A stretch of DNA of 64,000 nucleotides. It comes from Taudactylus pleione (lineage: Eukaryota; Chordata; Amphibia; Anura; Myobatrachidae). Positions 1 through 11,524 of the stretch are shown here, piece by piece. Where the stretch lies: NCBI GenBank assembly GCA_031769625.1, contig JAUIMM010000601.1, positions 744,001-808,000 of the forward strand, written 5' to 3'. Position numbers and translations under genes: made by a program. How positions within the stretch are numbered: position 1 is the first letter of the stretch; every line of letters begins with the position of its first letter. The notes under the pieces were generated by a model. The model made no database searches. It was not told the DNA's origin and worked only from the letters and a program-made list of their open reading frames with translations.

Positions 1-1190
1 ACTTTTACTTTAATAATTCTTTGTGCTTTGGAACCACAGGTTCTAGGTCTGGAGTCTTTATTTACTGTATAACTGCGTACGCAAAATAGCATCATCCTTA
101 GAGGTTTATAGGCAGGATATCAGAAGGTATAGGCAGGGGTGTATAGAGGTCCAAAGGCAGTATCGTAACGGTGCAAAGAAGCCAAGAGTCGGACAGGTCT
201 TAGCTTACCTTGCTGCAGACTGGAGACCTATATCAACAGATTATCATTAATCATTCAATTGCCTCTGCCTTAATTACAGAAAATTATTATTCTAATCTTT
301 TTAAACAAATATTATATTTGGGTTTTTCATAAATTTTAATTAAATCCAATTAATATATGGCCCACATATTTTAATAATAATATTCTACTCTTTATCAATA
401 AAATGAATTTCTACTCTTAGTTATTAAATTTAATTAATAAAAACTGGGACAATTTGTGGCTTGCTTTTTTTGTATTCTGCTCATGATTTTTGGATAAGAA
501 GATTCCCCAGATACAACCACAAGCTTGTAAACTGCAGATATTTTACTTAATGCTAATGCTTGGGTATGGGAATGATATAGAAAAACAAGAGGAAGGCTGG
601 TGCTCTCACCAGACTTGGACTCCAACTATCAGCTTGCTAGACTGCACATGAACATACTCTAACAAAAAAAACTCACAAACTAAAAGAAAATGAAAAATTA
701 GCATCCAGACAGTGGGTGACAATTGTGATGAGATATGGTGTTAGTCTCTTTTTGAGCAGCAGTTCCATTCATTCAAAGGCCATTTAAACTGGGCTAATTA
801 CAATTAATGGCAGGACCATTAAAAAAGGCAGTTACCATCTCCAGCAACCAGCCTTGAGTTTCACTAATACATATATTTTATAAGCTTCAATTAATACCAC
901 TACAGTATGTCCATTTTTTCCTGAGATAGAACTTTCGTATAGATGATTAGACTGCACATCACCCACCTATTCTGTCTGTTAGTGATGCAATACTATTCCC
1001 ACTGACACAGCATCTTCACACACTATCTATTCTTCATGCAGTATTCTTTTTCAACCTTATCAGTATCTATTGTTTAAAAGTACTGGCCTCTCAATCTGCC
1101 ATCATTTAGTGAATTTGGGTTGCCCAAAAGGACCTAGCTTCTGTGTATTTATATTGTATTCTATAAGTGTTGTATCTTGTCTTAATTTGC
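1..1190. other. AT-rich intergenic DNA; possible LTR 3' end at its left edge
   Basis: No coding region or repeat family is recognised here. The only notable point is an 18-base string at 21-38 (ttgtgctttggaaccaca) that recurs at 17792-17809. In both places it follows an AT-rich run, as the 3' end of an LTR or retroelement tail would. Short open frames in this stretch look random. Confidence 0.4.
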
Positions 1191-1194
1191 TGGG

Positions 1195-1660
1195 TGTTTG
1201 TGCCGCTGTTGAATTACTAAGTTTAACCAGCCAGCTCTCTGCAGAATTTGGACAATAATGATAAAAGATGAAAATATTGCAAATGTTGAGCTGTTCCTTT
1301 ATAAAATTCACTATTAATGAAAACTAATGATTATATTAGTAATGAAGGAACAAAAAATACCTAAACATTACATTATTTTACATGTTTTTGATAATTTTTA
1401 ATGAAATCCAAAACCAATAATAAAACCAAAATGTACAAGGAATTTTGGGCAATGCCAACACTAAAGCCAAAACACAATATTGTTTCAGAGCTAAAACCAA
1501 TACCAAAACCATAACTATGTTATCTGCTCACTTCTTTAATAAGTACTCACTATTTTTCTAGATGAACAAATTGCACAATATTATTTCATGATTTGGAAAA
1601 CCCAAACTAAAACAAAATTTACAATATGCCAAACCAAAATATCTATGAAATAGCAAACTT
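1195..1660 (-). repeat. Interspersed repeat rich in CCAAAA words, reverse copy
   Basis: From 1195 to 1290 this resembles, in reverse orientation, the segment 3535-3610, including the words accagccagct and agctggctggtt. The neighbouring 1395-1660 is full of aaaccaaaa-type words, the complement of the ttttggtttt words at 3330-3420. The two loci look like diverged copies of one interspersed repeat. I cannot assign a class and see no terminal repeats or target duplication. Confidence 0.4.
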
Positions 1661-2254
1661 TTCAGCATTTACTGTTCTGAAGTTGGATTAAACTTTCTGT
1701 AGTGCAAACGATTCAGTCCTTATAACTAGAACCTGATCTTTACTACATTCTTATTCCCTTCATTTTGAAACATTTCATAATATATCTCCTATTCTTACTA
1801 TTACCCAGAAATCTTCTGAAGGACCCTACTTTTCCATGTCTTGAACTCCAACTTCACTAGCCCTACCATGGCCTCCTCAGCTAGCCGCAAAATCCTCTCT
1901 ATGTGGTCTATCTAGGGTTACTATTTCTCCTATCCAAGAGCTGAGCTTCCAAAAAGTACAACTTGATACATAGTAGATATTATTAGAGTTCACCCTAAAT
2001 TGATTGTTCCAGTAGTGCAAAGATAGAACACAGTGTATATTTGATTATACTGTATTAGCAAGCATGGAAGACATAATATCAATTACATTTCTAATTTGAT
2101 TTTTTTGTTTTAATCCTTGCTTAGAACTGCTGAATTGCTTCAAACAATACTGTAATATGATAGCGTACACAAATGTAGCACACCACTTCTGCTTGAACAT
2201 ATTGCAATAGTTTAAAAATGAGTAATAAATATTCTAAAGAGAAAGGCAATAAAC
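1661..2254. other. Unannotated intergenic DNA
   Basis: AT-rich sequence. I see no repeat family, RNA gene or coding potential in it. Confidence 0.4.
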
Positions 2255-2578
2255 TTAAGCTGGGTACACACTAAATAATGTGTGTACCCAGCAATTTTGC
2301 AGATGATTTCAGCACCAACGAGCTGACATATTAGGCAGTTCATACACACTTGGAGATCTGGTGCCCAACAGCCCAATATACCAGCCCTCTGCATAGCACT
2401 GCATTGGATCATCAGCCACATCACCTGATCTTAAATGCTGCACATAAGATCAAGTGATGAGGCTGACAACTGCATGCTGTAGTGCATACACACTACACAT
2501 GTTTAATGATTTGTCACTCTGATGTGTTGGAATTGGCCAAATTGTTAAATATATTGTGTAGTGTGTAGGGGCCATTAC
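2255..2578. repeat. MITE-like element with tacacact-type ends
   Basis: The left end contains a perfect 12-bp hairpin (2260-2271 with 2280-2291, ctgggtacacac / gtgtgtacccag). The right end near 2565-2578 reads tagtgtgtaggggcc, roughly the inverse of the left end. Similar wording (cacactagacaatat, gtctggtgtgtaagcccctt) occurs near 54985, 57430 and 63550, which suggests a dispersed family. I see no coding sequence and no certain target duplication. Confidence 0.4.
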
Positions 2579-3299
2579 ATTTTCCCAAAACTCAATAGTG
2601 GATTTGACTACAATTTACCATGATGTTCACTACACCAGATTTGATAGCTGCAATTTGTGATTATTTCACATTGCTGCAGATAAGGGCTTAACAGGTGGGC
2701 TCTTTTAAGTTTTATTACAGCCTCACATTTTCAAAGTAATCTGATAAATTGAAACCTTATTAAGAAGACATTTTAATGGTTTCTCCTCTAATGCCATGGA
2801 AATACTAATGCATTGATAAATTAATTTATACAGATATAACTCAAATATATTTTTGTGTATTAACTACAAAAAATAGACCATAGTGCTTACCATTAACAAA
2901 AATCTATCAATTCAGAATTATCTCTCATTCTTAAAAAGAAAAAAGTATATATATAAATGCTTATAGATCCTGCAGATTTGAGAGAACTACAGTAGGTTTT
3001 CATGCCCAAAATGGTATTATTTTTAAATTCACATTTTCAATGAAATCTTTGTTTTCAATCAATGTACTCCTGACTTTATAAAAATATGTGGAGGTGACCT
3101 TTACAATTTATAACAGCAGGCAATACAACTTAACTACTCAACTGCTGTGGAATAGAAGCTTGCAATTTATAATACACAACATGAAACCAGGATTCCTGCT
3201 CTTTATGTGCTTTGAATAGCTTTGTAGTAATCTAGCAGTTTTCTCTAAAGGTTGTCAAATATAACTTGGGTCCGTATATCTCAATGTTACAGCAAAATA
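2579..3299. other. Unannotated intergenic DNA
   Basis: AT-rich sequence with no recognised feature. Confidence 0.4.
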
Positions 3300-3309
3300 T
3301 AGAATAAAA

Positions 3310-3620
3310 TAGAGATGTGTGCGGACCCCCGTGTTTTAGGTTTGGCAAAACCACCCTCAAATGTTTTGGTTTTGGCAACCAAGTGTTTTGGTTCTGTTTT
3401 GGTTTTGATTTTGGAATCTTTAAAACTTATAAAAACAGCTAAAATCATGTAATTTGGTCCTAGTTTTGTTCCTACAGTATTTTTAACTTGAATATAATTG
3501 ATTTCCATTAATTTACAGTCAATTTTGACCAGCTCACAATTTTCTTTTCACCCATATTGGCCAAAGGCTGCAGCAAGCTGGCTGGTTAAAGTAAGCCAAC
3601 AATCAATGACTATCCTGTAT
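3310..3620 (+). repeat. Interspersed repeat rich in TTTTGG words
   Basis: The stretch begins near cggacccccgtgtttt and continues with repeated ttttggtttt words to 3420. A block around 3535-3610 contains agctggctggtt. It is the direct-orientation partner of the copy at 1195-1660. Overlapping short open frames on both strands are a by-product of the simple composition. Confidence 0.4.
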
Positions 3621-5608
3621 AGCAGGGTAGTGAAGCAGACTCCTATGTGGGGGTGCTCTTACATGAAAACATTTAGTTTAAAAAATAACTTTTACTAATG
3701 TATACTCATAAAATCAATAGCAAAAAAAGAAAACATTTATACAACTCACATAGACAAACATTTCTGATGACATCTGGTATGTCATAAATTTGTATGGATA
3801 ATTTTCAAAAATGTATATCAATATATACAGTATGAGTTCTTTCCTTTGGCATTCTCTAGGGAAGATAATTTAGGTGAGATAAAAGGATATTCCTGTAATT
3901 TACAACCAAATCAGCTCAAAAGCCATTCATTTTAGTACAAGACATATTTAATAATTATGGCATCTACAATGAATGCATCAATGCAAGAAATTATAACAAA
4001 TATTTTTTTATTTTAATCAGTAGTCCTCTATCAAAATTATAGGGTATACCATATTTGGAAGCTTAGCACATTTAATAGTTTTCTGAGTATATGCACAGTG
4101 AGGTATCCCCTCTTGATATAATAGCTAAGAATCTCCTAAGAGAAAATGACTCAGCTTGTTTTGCATGTATCACATGAATCAGACATTGATTTTGGTCATT
4201 TCCCAGATAATGAGCCATACAACTGGTATTTCCAGACCATTAAGGAGTATAACCTTTGTTGTAATCTCCCTACCATATCAGTTATAGTCCATCATAAAAC
4301 ACAAAAATAGATCTGGACTCAATGTTTCTTCACAGTAACCAGCTATTTTAGCTGTGTATAGCGTGAGTCATATCCCAAGCCTGAATATATTCTTATGACT
4401 CTGTAATGGTTGACATGGCTCTGTAGTAAGTAGCCAAGTCACAATCTTGACATTTAATAATCTAGGAGAAACAATATTCATATGTTGTAATTTCACAAAT
4501 GTTGTAACCAGTCATAGAAGTAATGACGGGCATTTTATGGTATTTGTAAATCCGAACCATATGCCTTGTAGTTCTGTCTTAGTTGTTGAAAAATAAATCA
4601 TCAGTTTCCTATTCATTGTAGGAGGTACATATTCCTTGTATATCTTGCATTTTCACACATATAATAATCCACTATTGTAAGGTAATATATAATGAGGAAA
4701 TTGTTGTACAAATAACAGTACCTATATTTCCGTGCCACATCTGCTGTTAGGCAATGTCATAGCCAGTGGTTGCATAATGAGAGTACGGCACATTAATTAG
4801 TGTAATATGGAAGAAAGTGAAAGTGTGCTTCTGCTGCAGTTAGGAGGATGTCAAAGTATGCTGTTGTGTATCACCTTGCAGCGCCATTGAGACAAGCTCC
4901 AAAAAACATGAGAAAACACTTAGGGGGAGCAATATACCTGACAAAAGATGCACTCTGCAGAGGTTAGGTGCAGTATAAGCTTCTTGATGCGAACCGGGGG
5001 TCAGCTGTGCACTGCCGATCCTCCCTCCTTCCTCAAAGCGCATTTCACTTGTTGGCTTTCTCAGCAAGGAGCCAGGTAAGTATCACAATATCATGAGGCC
5101 TTTCTACAGGCTGATCTTAAGCTGTGTCATATTGATACTCCCCTCTCATCAGCTGGGGGAGTGCCAGTATTACTGGATTGGTGGATGAGCATGGTTAAAG
5201 TAAGCAACAGAACAGTGGCACAAACAGTTTAAAATAATATAGCACATCTAAAAAAACAGTGGCTCTGCAATGTCAGAAAGAATGGCAGTTTAATTTACTA
5301 TATAATCCTATACATTTTTTTGTAATCAAGAACTAGATCAGAGGCCTGAGACCAAAACAGGTAAATTGAGGTAGAATATTTAGCGGAAGTCAGGTAAATT
5401 TTTGATTGATTGATTACAGTACAGATATACCTATCAAGAAAAAAATTAGAGATATGGAAAAAAAGTAATATAAACAAGCTTCCAAAATCCCAATTAAATT
5501 TTAAAGTGGAAACTGAATCTAAACCGCAATTCATAAGCCTTAGGACAATATAAGAGATTCAAAGCAGAGAAACAGCTTAGCTAAAGATGGTATTTATTAT
5601 TTATATAA
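3621..5608. other. Unannotated intergenic DNA
   Basis: About 2 kb with no recognised gene, RNA or repeat family. A 75-residue minus frame at 4840-5067 has no motif I can name. Confidence 0.4.
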
Positions 5609-6142
5609 TTACAGTTTATGACTTGATGATACTACTCTGTAATTGTGGATATGCTGCAAGTAACAGGGCCTATACACCTGAATGAGAAGCTGGTAATGGA
5701 TGACATTGCAAGATACAATAATCATGAATGCCACACTAAAGTACAGTAAAATACAATGCATGTCAAACACACACATTCTTGGCAAACCCCATAATGAAAA
5801 GTGGTGCATGAAGGAATTGTCTTTGCAATTATCTTTTATATTAAAAAGGCAAAGTACTACTGCAACAGGGACTGCCACTTTTGTGGCTAAAGTGCTTGGT
5901 TTGTTTGGGCCCCCACAAACCAAGCTATTAATGAACTTAAGGCAGCTAACAGTGTTGTTAATCATCGTCACAGTTGGAAGATGTAATAATATCCTCACCC
6001 TCATCAATGTTATTTCATTATCATCTCCACACAATATTAGCTCATTTCCACTAGTATCCACCATTACAGAAGTATGTGTACTTTGTTGTAAATGACAGCA
6101 AAAGTCTTCCTGATTGAATTTGTAGTTCATTTTTATGAACAT
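5609..6142. other. Segment open on both strands, function not recognised
   Basis: A 177-codon frame runs on the minus strand and a 131-codon frame on the plus strand through the same bases, in moderately AT-rich DNA. The minus-strand product has no domain I recognise, and its hydrophobic C-terminal part reads like translated low-complexity sequence. I see no splice context, neighbouring exons or homologous segment in the window. The most likely explanation is a decayed dispersed repeat or chance. A small unrecognised gene cannot be excluded. Confidence 0.2.
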
Positions 6143-6308
6143 AAATTTTTCAACATTTTTTGGAAGTAGCCTTATAAGCTGATCACTTACAATGTACTGG
6201 TTTTGCTAAATACTCTGTGTACACACTGGAGGGTGGACAGCTTAAGTAAACCAAAGCTAGTTTGTACAAGGGGCTCAAAAATGGCTTATATGCCTGCCAG
6301 TATTCAAA

Positions 6309-6920
6309 GGGACCTGATTCAGACCCACTCACTAGATGTGGCCGCTTGCTTGCAACATATGGAAACTCAGCTAAGTGACGTCAAGGCAGCGGCTTACACG
6401 GTAAGGAATAAGCATGCCTAATATGTCTTGGTGAGCTATCTCTTTGTGTGAACAGATGCCAACCATCCTGTCTTTAGCCGCCCACTAGTGTACGTCAACT
6501 TCAGGAAGTATATACAACCATCGGTACATCGGGTTCCAACAGATCTGACTACAGCACTTGTGGTTGACTGTACCCTACCGCAAGCACTGTGAGCACTTCA
6601 GTGTATTATTCAACCAGGTGTTGTGTACTATGATGCTACCTATTAAATATGCATGCCCCAGAAATGGCGTGAAAACACTCTGGAATTCCTGCATCTGCAA
6701 TTCTACTCCCCCGTTGCTACTGCCCTGCCCCTGTTATCACCCATAAACAGCCTCTCCTGTCATTCATTCCACTGGGTTGTCTTTGCAGGGTGAGCAAGCA
6801 AAATCCGATCGCTCATACTAGTTTGCTCATGCACACTGCAAACTATATGCATGCGCACATTAGCGAACATCATCAGCAATGAGCGGCCGCTTACTAGCGT
6901 GCAGGTCTGAATCAGGTCCT
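6309..6920. mobile_element. Harbinger-like MITE with GGACCTGATTCAGACC ends
   Basis: The left end (6310-6326) reads ggacctgattcagaccc and the right end (6903-6920) is its inverse. Similarity continues inward: gtggccgcttgc on the left against the inverse of gagcggccgctta on the right. The ends resemble those of the elements at 22646-22972 and 47589-48141 (GGGCCTGATTCAGA), so the three look like one superfamily. No transposase is encoded. The TAA target duplication seen at 47589 is not clear here. Confidence 0.6.
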
Positions 6921-7740
6921 GTGTGTGATGCTAATATTTACTTTATCATTAAAGTAATTCTCCACCATTCTGTTGATGTTTACTGTATCAGAATAAGTCA
7001 TGGTAGAGGTGATATCAATTGTGGGCATTTCTTTAAGCTTCATTATATGTCATAATGTTTCACTCTGGTTTGCTGAGTTGACTCATCCTTATCACCAGTG
7101 GGTCTTTTGGAAAAGGTCAGTTTTTTTTCCTGGAAACAGAATTTGCAGGAGAAACTATGACAGGAGACGTTGCCATGTCATGTGCCACGAGCTAACAATG
7201 TGCTTGCAAGGATCTATTTGCACCTCTAAAGTTTTGTGCCACTTGGAAAGAAAGACATTACATACAATTTAACCATAGGATCAAGCAAGGTTGCCAAACT
7301 TTAGTGTTTCAATTGGAAGATGTTGCAAACCCTTTTTCTTCCTGATGATGCAAATAAAATACTTGGGGATCTACAAGTACTAATAATCATGTACCAGCCA
7401 CTATTATTATCTCACCTTGGATATTTGCATTTTTTAATCAATTTAGCCTGGCTATGTACTATAGGGAACACGCAGGGACAGCAGTTGCAGTAACCACTGA
7501 CCCTGGGAGTTATATCCCTGGGATTTAGGAGAAGTATTTCACAGAAATTAAAGACTTTCCCAGGAAAAGCTGACAGAGCACATGCACACAGTATCAGCTA
7601 CCAGAACTGTCCGGGGGCTGTGGGGGAGAGTTTGAAAGATCTCTGTCCTGCTCCTGGAGCCCCCACATGCTTACAATAGTTTACACCATCTGAAGAAGGT
7701 ATGAACTAATGGGGCTTAACTCTGAAAAGCTTTTGTTTTT
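6921..7740. other. Unannotated intergenic DNA
   Basis: No gene or repeat family recognised. A 90-residue plus frame at 7000-7272 shows no known motif. Confidence 0.35.
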
Positions 7741-7879
7741 TGGAGTTTAGTACATAGGGGTCAGATCATAGTACCTATTGATAATAATGGGGACTGCAAT
7801 CTGCAGTGATAAATAGCATTTTGCCAGAGATTTCTGTGAAATACTCCAGCATTGTGCTTTTATTACATAGGAGCAATAT

Positions 7880-7919
7880 ATAAAATTATGCAGAAACTGC
7901 AGTTTCTGCATAATTTTAT
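7880..7919. repeat. 40-bp perfect palindrome
   Basis: Two 20-bp arms meet at a ctgcag centre between 7899 and 7900, and every pair matches from 7880 to 7919. It lies just beyond the C-terminal end of the hAT transposase remnant. It could be the fused ends of a small MITE or a site able to form a cruciform. Confidence 0.7.
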
Positions 7920-8013
7920 GTATCAAACAGCTTGATACATAAGCCCGTTGGTCTATAAGTCCAACATAGTTAGAGGAATCATTTAGTTTCATCTTTTCCT
8001 TCAACTTCTCTAC

Positions 8014-9597
8014 CTAATTTTTCAGTAGTTTAATTAAGATAATTTTCTGACATAGGCTGGCAGTATCTGAACTTACTTTATTCATTACAATTTCAAATAG
8101 TTTCAGTAGCTTACATAAAATGGAGAATATTATCCACTGTGCTGCAGTAAGGTGCACATTCAACCCTCTCCCAGTGCCTATACCATGGCTTATTGTGTGC
8201 ATTTGGGTGGCTTGTTGCTGTTACTCCAGTTGCTGAAGCATATAATGTATATTATTGCAACTGGATTGCAACTGGTTACTAGCACTTTCTTCAGTTAATA
8301 GCATGGCAAATGGAACTGTTTTTTGCAGCTCCTGCAATATTCTACATGCAATAGCTGAATGCTCAAAATATCCAGCATTTTTCCAGTCAACATCTCCTGA
8401 ATACACCGGTCATTTTCTGAGAAATTTTGAACCACCAAGTTTATTGTGTGAACAAAACATGGTACATTTTCAAACTCACCCAGTTGTAATGCTCATACAT
8501 TATTATTTGCATTATCAGAAATGACAAAACCTGAGAAGAGTCTTAACAGGGTAAGTTATTTTGCTATCACAACACTGAGTTTTTTTAATAGATTGACACT
8601 GTTATGCCTCTTAGTTAAGCTGGTAATACAGAAAGTAGGGTGGCTGTGAATGAGCTGGTGTTGTGTATTAGATACTGCTGCTACTGAAGGCAATATACCC
8701 ACTCAGTGGGCTCCACAGTTGTGTAATTTTTCATTTTAAAATTACAACGTGTCAACATATCTGTAGTTAAGTGGGTAGTCAATACAATGGCATTTTCTTA
8801 GCCAACAAATACATTATTTAATGTCCTGGTACAGGTAAGGAATTGCAATTCTGGCAAAATGGAAACAAGATGGGAGTTGGTAGAGTGGACACATGACCTC
8901 AAATAATTGTCCAAAACCAGATACATTAATGGTGGATATTGTATGCAGATCTAATGCTAACATAACCTTTATGGCTTCAATGATCCACTGTGAAAATGAT
9001 TGTTTCATAGTTAATTGTTGTTTTAAACTTCCAGTATTCTTGGTCCCCTTCTGTGAATAAGATTCACTCACAGTTGCAGCAGCAGTCCAAGCAGGCAAGG
9101 ATTCTTCTTGGGAATTCTGGATAGGGGAGAAATCAGCTAGCATTTGCAATTGCATGCAGAGGGTCCACCTCTGATCAATAATGAGTAGGTTGATGATGAA
9201 GGTGTTGTTAGTGGAAATTGCATGTGCTAGGATCTATCCATACTGCTGGTACCTGATGCTTGACTGTTTGTTATTACTTTACAGTTTTTTCATGATTTGA
9301 AAAATTAGTTGCATTAACTTGCTGCAAATGATTAGTCAGGGAGGTGGTGTTAAAGTCCCTACCTGTACTTACTTTGACTTCACAAATGGTACATATAGCT
9401 TGAAAAATGTGGTCAGGACTTGAGAAAAAATATTCCACATGAAGGAGGTGGCTTTTATGGTCTTATACCCTGGCATGACAATGGCCTTCTTCTTCACTGG
9501 CAAGAACTGCAGTCACTAGTGGCTGACTTACTTTGACTCAAACATCAATCTCCTCCTGAATTTTATCAACTTCTTCTTGTCCAACATTTTCACCACC
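8014..9597 (-). pseudogene. hAT transposase (BED-finger, ZBED-like) remnant
   Basis: This is a broken transposase of a hAT DNA transposon, the family that also gave rise to ZBED genes. Going 5' to 3' on the minus strand, a BED-type zinc finger lies around 9310-9460, with CTICEVK and TSLTNHLQQVN in one frame (9327-9394). A linker follows, then 8814-9155 with KQSFSQWIIEAIKVM, a hydrophobic LALDL segment and a conserved YQLPS stretch, as in hAT proteins before the catalytic core. At 8400-8530 the core motif reads VISDNANNNV, then a stop, then ENVPCFVHTINLVVQ, matching the DNAAN and HTLNL blocks of the family. At 8018-8200 is LTAAQWIIFSILCKLLKLF, a typical insertion-domain helix. Frameshifts and stops separate the blocks, so it cannot be active. 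Its N-terminal part is cut off by the insertion at 9613-11087. Confidence 0.8.
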
Positions 9598-9612
9598 AAC
9601 ATCCTAAGAATC
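9598..9612. repeat. 15-bp target-site duplication, left copy
   Basis: The string aacatcctaagaatc is repeated exactly at 11088-11102 and brackets the inserted element. Confidence 0.85.
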
Positions 9613-11087
9613 CTTCCTTCATGTTTCATATAATTAATTTTCAGTATATCTGCATGTTATATACAACTTAATTTATTTCAGTTTACTTTAGTAGTATTTA
9701 TATACATACTACTAGCGTTTATTATACATATAATTATAGATCTATTAATTAAGGTACTATAATGTATATATGTATATTCTGTGTGGTTTTACTATGTGCG
9801 ATATATTTCAGTGCCTTATCTATCTCTCATTTTCATGAAATTCTTATCCCCCCTTTTTCTCTACGCTAAAACTAATGTTATCTGTATGCAACATGTGTCT
9901 AAATAGATTAAAAATAAAAAGAAGAATGTTTTTAACATATCGATTATCAATTGTACAAACCTCTATGTTTAGCTTGTTAAGATTAACCCCTACTACTGCT
10001 ATCCATTATTGAGTAATCAATTTATATCTCAGTAATGATTGACCACCTCCTAGTTCAAGTGATATATTTAAAGTTTGCTATATATAAATGAGTCTGTATG
10101 TTTTATTTCCATTTTCAGTAATCTAAATGTTCAGCTGTATAATATGCTTCTCCCAATCTGATCATATTAATTGACTGACAAGGTTCGTTTTTTATCATAT
10201 GTTTTGAATCAACCAATTAATTATTCTATGTGAGCTTGCAGTGCTATAAATTTGAGACAAAGGCAGCTCACTTACACCTTGACAAAGACGCCTGAGGAGT
10301 GTCGAAATGCGTAGGTGCTATTACTTGAACTACCCCTGGATCCTCACTGTGCTATCTTGATACCTGTCCTGCTTGGCTATTACCATCAACGCTGCCAGAT
10401 TCTTCCACGCATGCCCCAAACCACCTGGCTACCACAGAGCATGGAGACTCTCATTGACTGAGACTACACAGGTTTTCCAGTTCCCCGCACTCGGTTTGAG
10501 CTGTGCTGCTGCAAGTCATCTTAGCGCCTGTACAGCCCGGTCCCTCTGCCGAACACCACAAGGGGAAGGTCAGCAAACATCAGCTGTGCCTCCCGCGCTT
10601 CACGCTGTAAGCTGTTCACGGGGACTGAATCCCTTCACTACAGGAGTTACTGCCGCTACAAACAGAGCCGTCATACAGAGATCCAAGCTCCCTAGACAAC
10701 AGGTGAGAACTTTCCATCGTGACACCGTATCATAGACCGCTCACCTATTCACAGGCAATATTGGGCTACTTAAATATTTCTCCTGCCACTTAAAGGATAC
10801 TTTACAATACAGTGGTGATAAGTGTATCAATTTGCATCCTCATTTTTTGGATATAATCCTTATACAGCCATCGGGCCCGCAGCCATTCAATTTGGACATT
10901 GGTATTTCTACAGAAAGATCACTAATGTGATATTATGCATAGTCTTTTTTAAACAGATCATCCAGGGTTATATGTTTATTCATCTATTATATCATTTTAA
11001 TTGTTAATAAATTTGTTTATTTTAACATACGAACCTTGTCATATATTACATATACCCCCTGATACACCGGCTGCTTTTTCTATATAT
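9613..11087 (+). mobile_element. Retroelement insertion (PLE-like tail with hammerhead-like motif)
   Basis: A 1475-bp insertion with a perfect 15-bp target duplication sits inside the hAT pseudogene. Its first ~650 bp are AT-rich and resemble the tails that follow PLE coding regions elsewhere in the window. Near 10261-10320 is cttgacaaagacg, then CTGAGGA (10292-10298), a very short stem and GAAA (10304-10307), the core layout of minimal hammerhead ribozymes found in PLEs. A 120-codon open frame at 10373-10735 has no recognised domain. No reverse transcriptase is present, so this is a truncated or non-autonomous copy. Assignment to PLEs rests on the motif, the tail and knowledge of that family, not on an encoded protein. 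Confidence 0.6.
10288..10316 (+). ncRNA. Hammerhead-like ribozyme core, minimal stem II
   Basis: CTGAGGA at 10292-10298 and GAAA at 10304-10307 are separated by gtgtc, which allows only a G-C closing pair. The following tgcgta is compatible with a two-pair stem III and cleavage after the A. I could not build a convincing stem I next to it, so activity is doubtful. Confidence 0.4.
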
Positions 11088-11102
11088 AACATCCTAAGAA
11101 TC
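11088..11102. repeat. 15-bp target-site duplication, right copy
   Basis: Identical to 9598-9612. Confidence 0.85.
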
Positions 11103-11330
11103 ATCAGATTCACAAACTTAACCCTCATCCTGTTTCATTTCCACAGTAGCATGCTTAATTTTTATTTCATCATCGTTACTGTTACTACTATTCATCCTCA
11201 CATTTGCACAAGGTGCAGAAATGGTGAAAGAAGGCTTCTCAAGGATTACATCATCAGAAATGTCAGACTCACTTATAGCACTCATCAACACCCTTAGACT
11301 CTCAGAAGTTTGTGAAAAGGTGACACGTCT
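11103..11330 (-). pseudogene. hAT transposase N-terminal fragment, separated by insertion
   Basis: Across the 15-bp duplication the minus-strand frame continues upstream of the BED finger. The product contains SAISESDISDDVILEKPSF and an acidic serine-rich SSNSNDDE stretch, a composition common in the linker before the BED finger of hAT proteins. The frame is interrupted by stops between this piece and the finger. The link to the remnant at 8014-9597 rests on position and orientation, so it is an inference. A further minus frame starting near 11883 (MDQSIEEQKKSS) may be the original N terminus, with the MITE at 11328-11524 lying between them. Confidence 0.4.
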
Positions 11331-11524
11331 AGGGGTATATTTACCAAAGTGAGAATTTTTAGTAGTGAAGATGTTGCCCATAGCAATCAATAGGATTCTA
11401 CATATCATTTAGCTAGCAGCTTTTAGTGGATAGATTTAGAAGATACTATCTAGAATTTGATTGGTTGCTATGGGCAACATCTCCACTTCTAAAAACTTTC
11501 ACTTTAGTAAATTTAACCCCTAGA
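11328..11524. mobile_element. Palindromic MITE with GATGTTGCCCAT / ATGGGCAACATC arms
   Basis: The arms are inverted copies: aaagtgagaatttttag and gaagatgttgcccatagc on the left, gctatgggcaacatct and aaaactttcactttag on the right. Outer edges read aggggtatatttac and aaatttaacccct. Two more copies lie at 15873-16160 and 21383-21556. It encodes nothing. Confidence 0.75.

Noticed and set aside
10373..10735. 120-codon plus frame after the hammerhead-like motif
   Set aside because: No known domain; more likely leader sequence of the inserted element.
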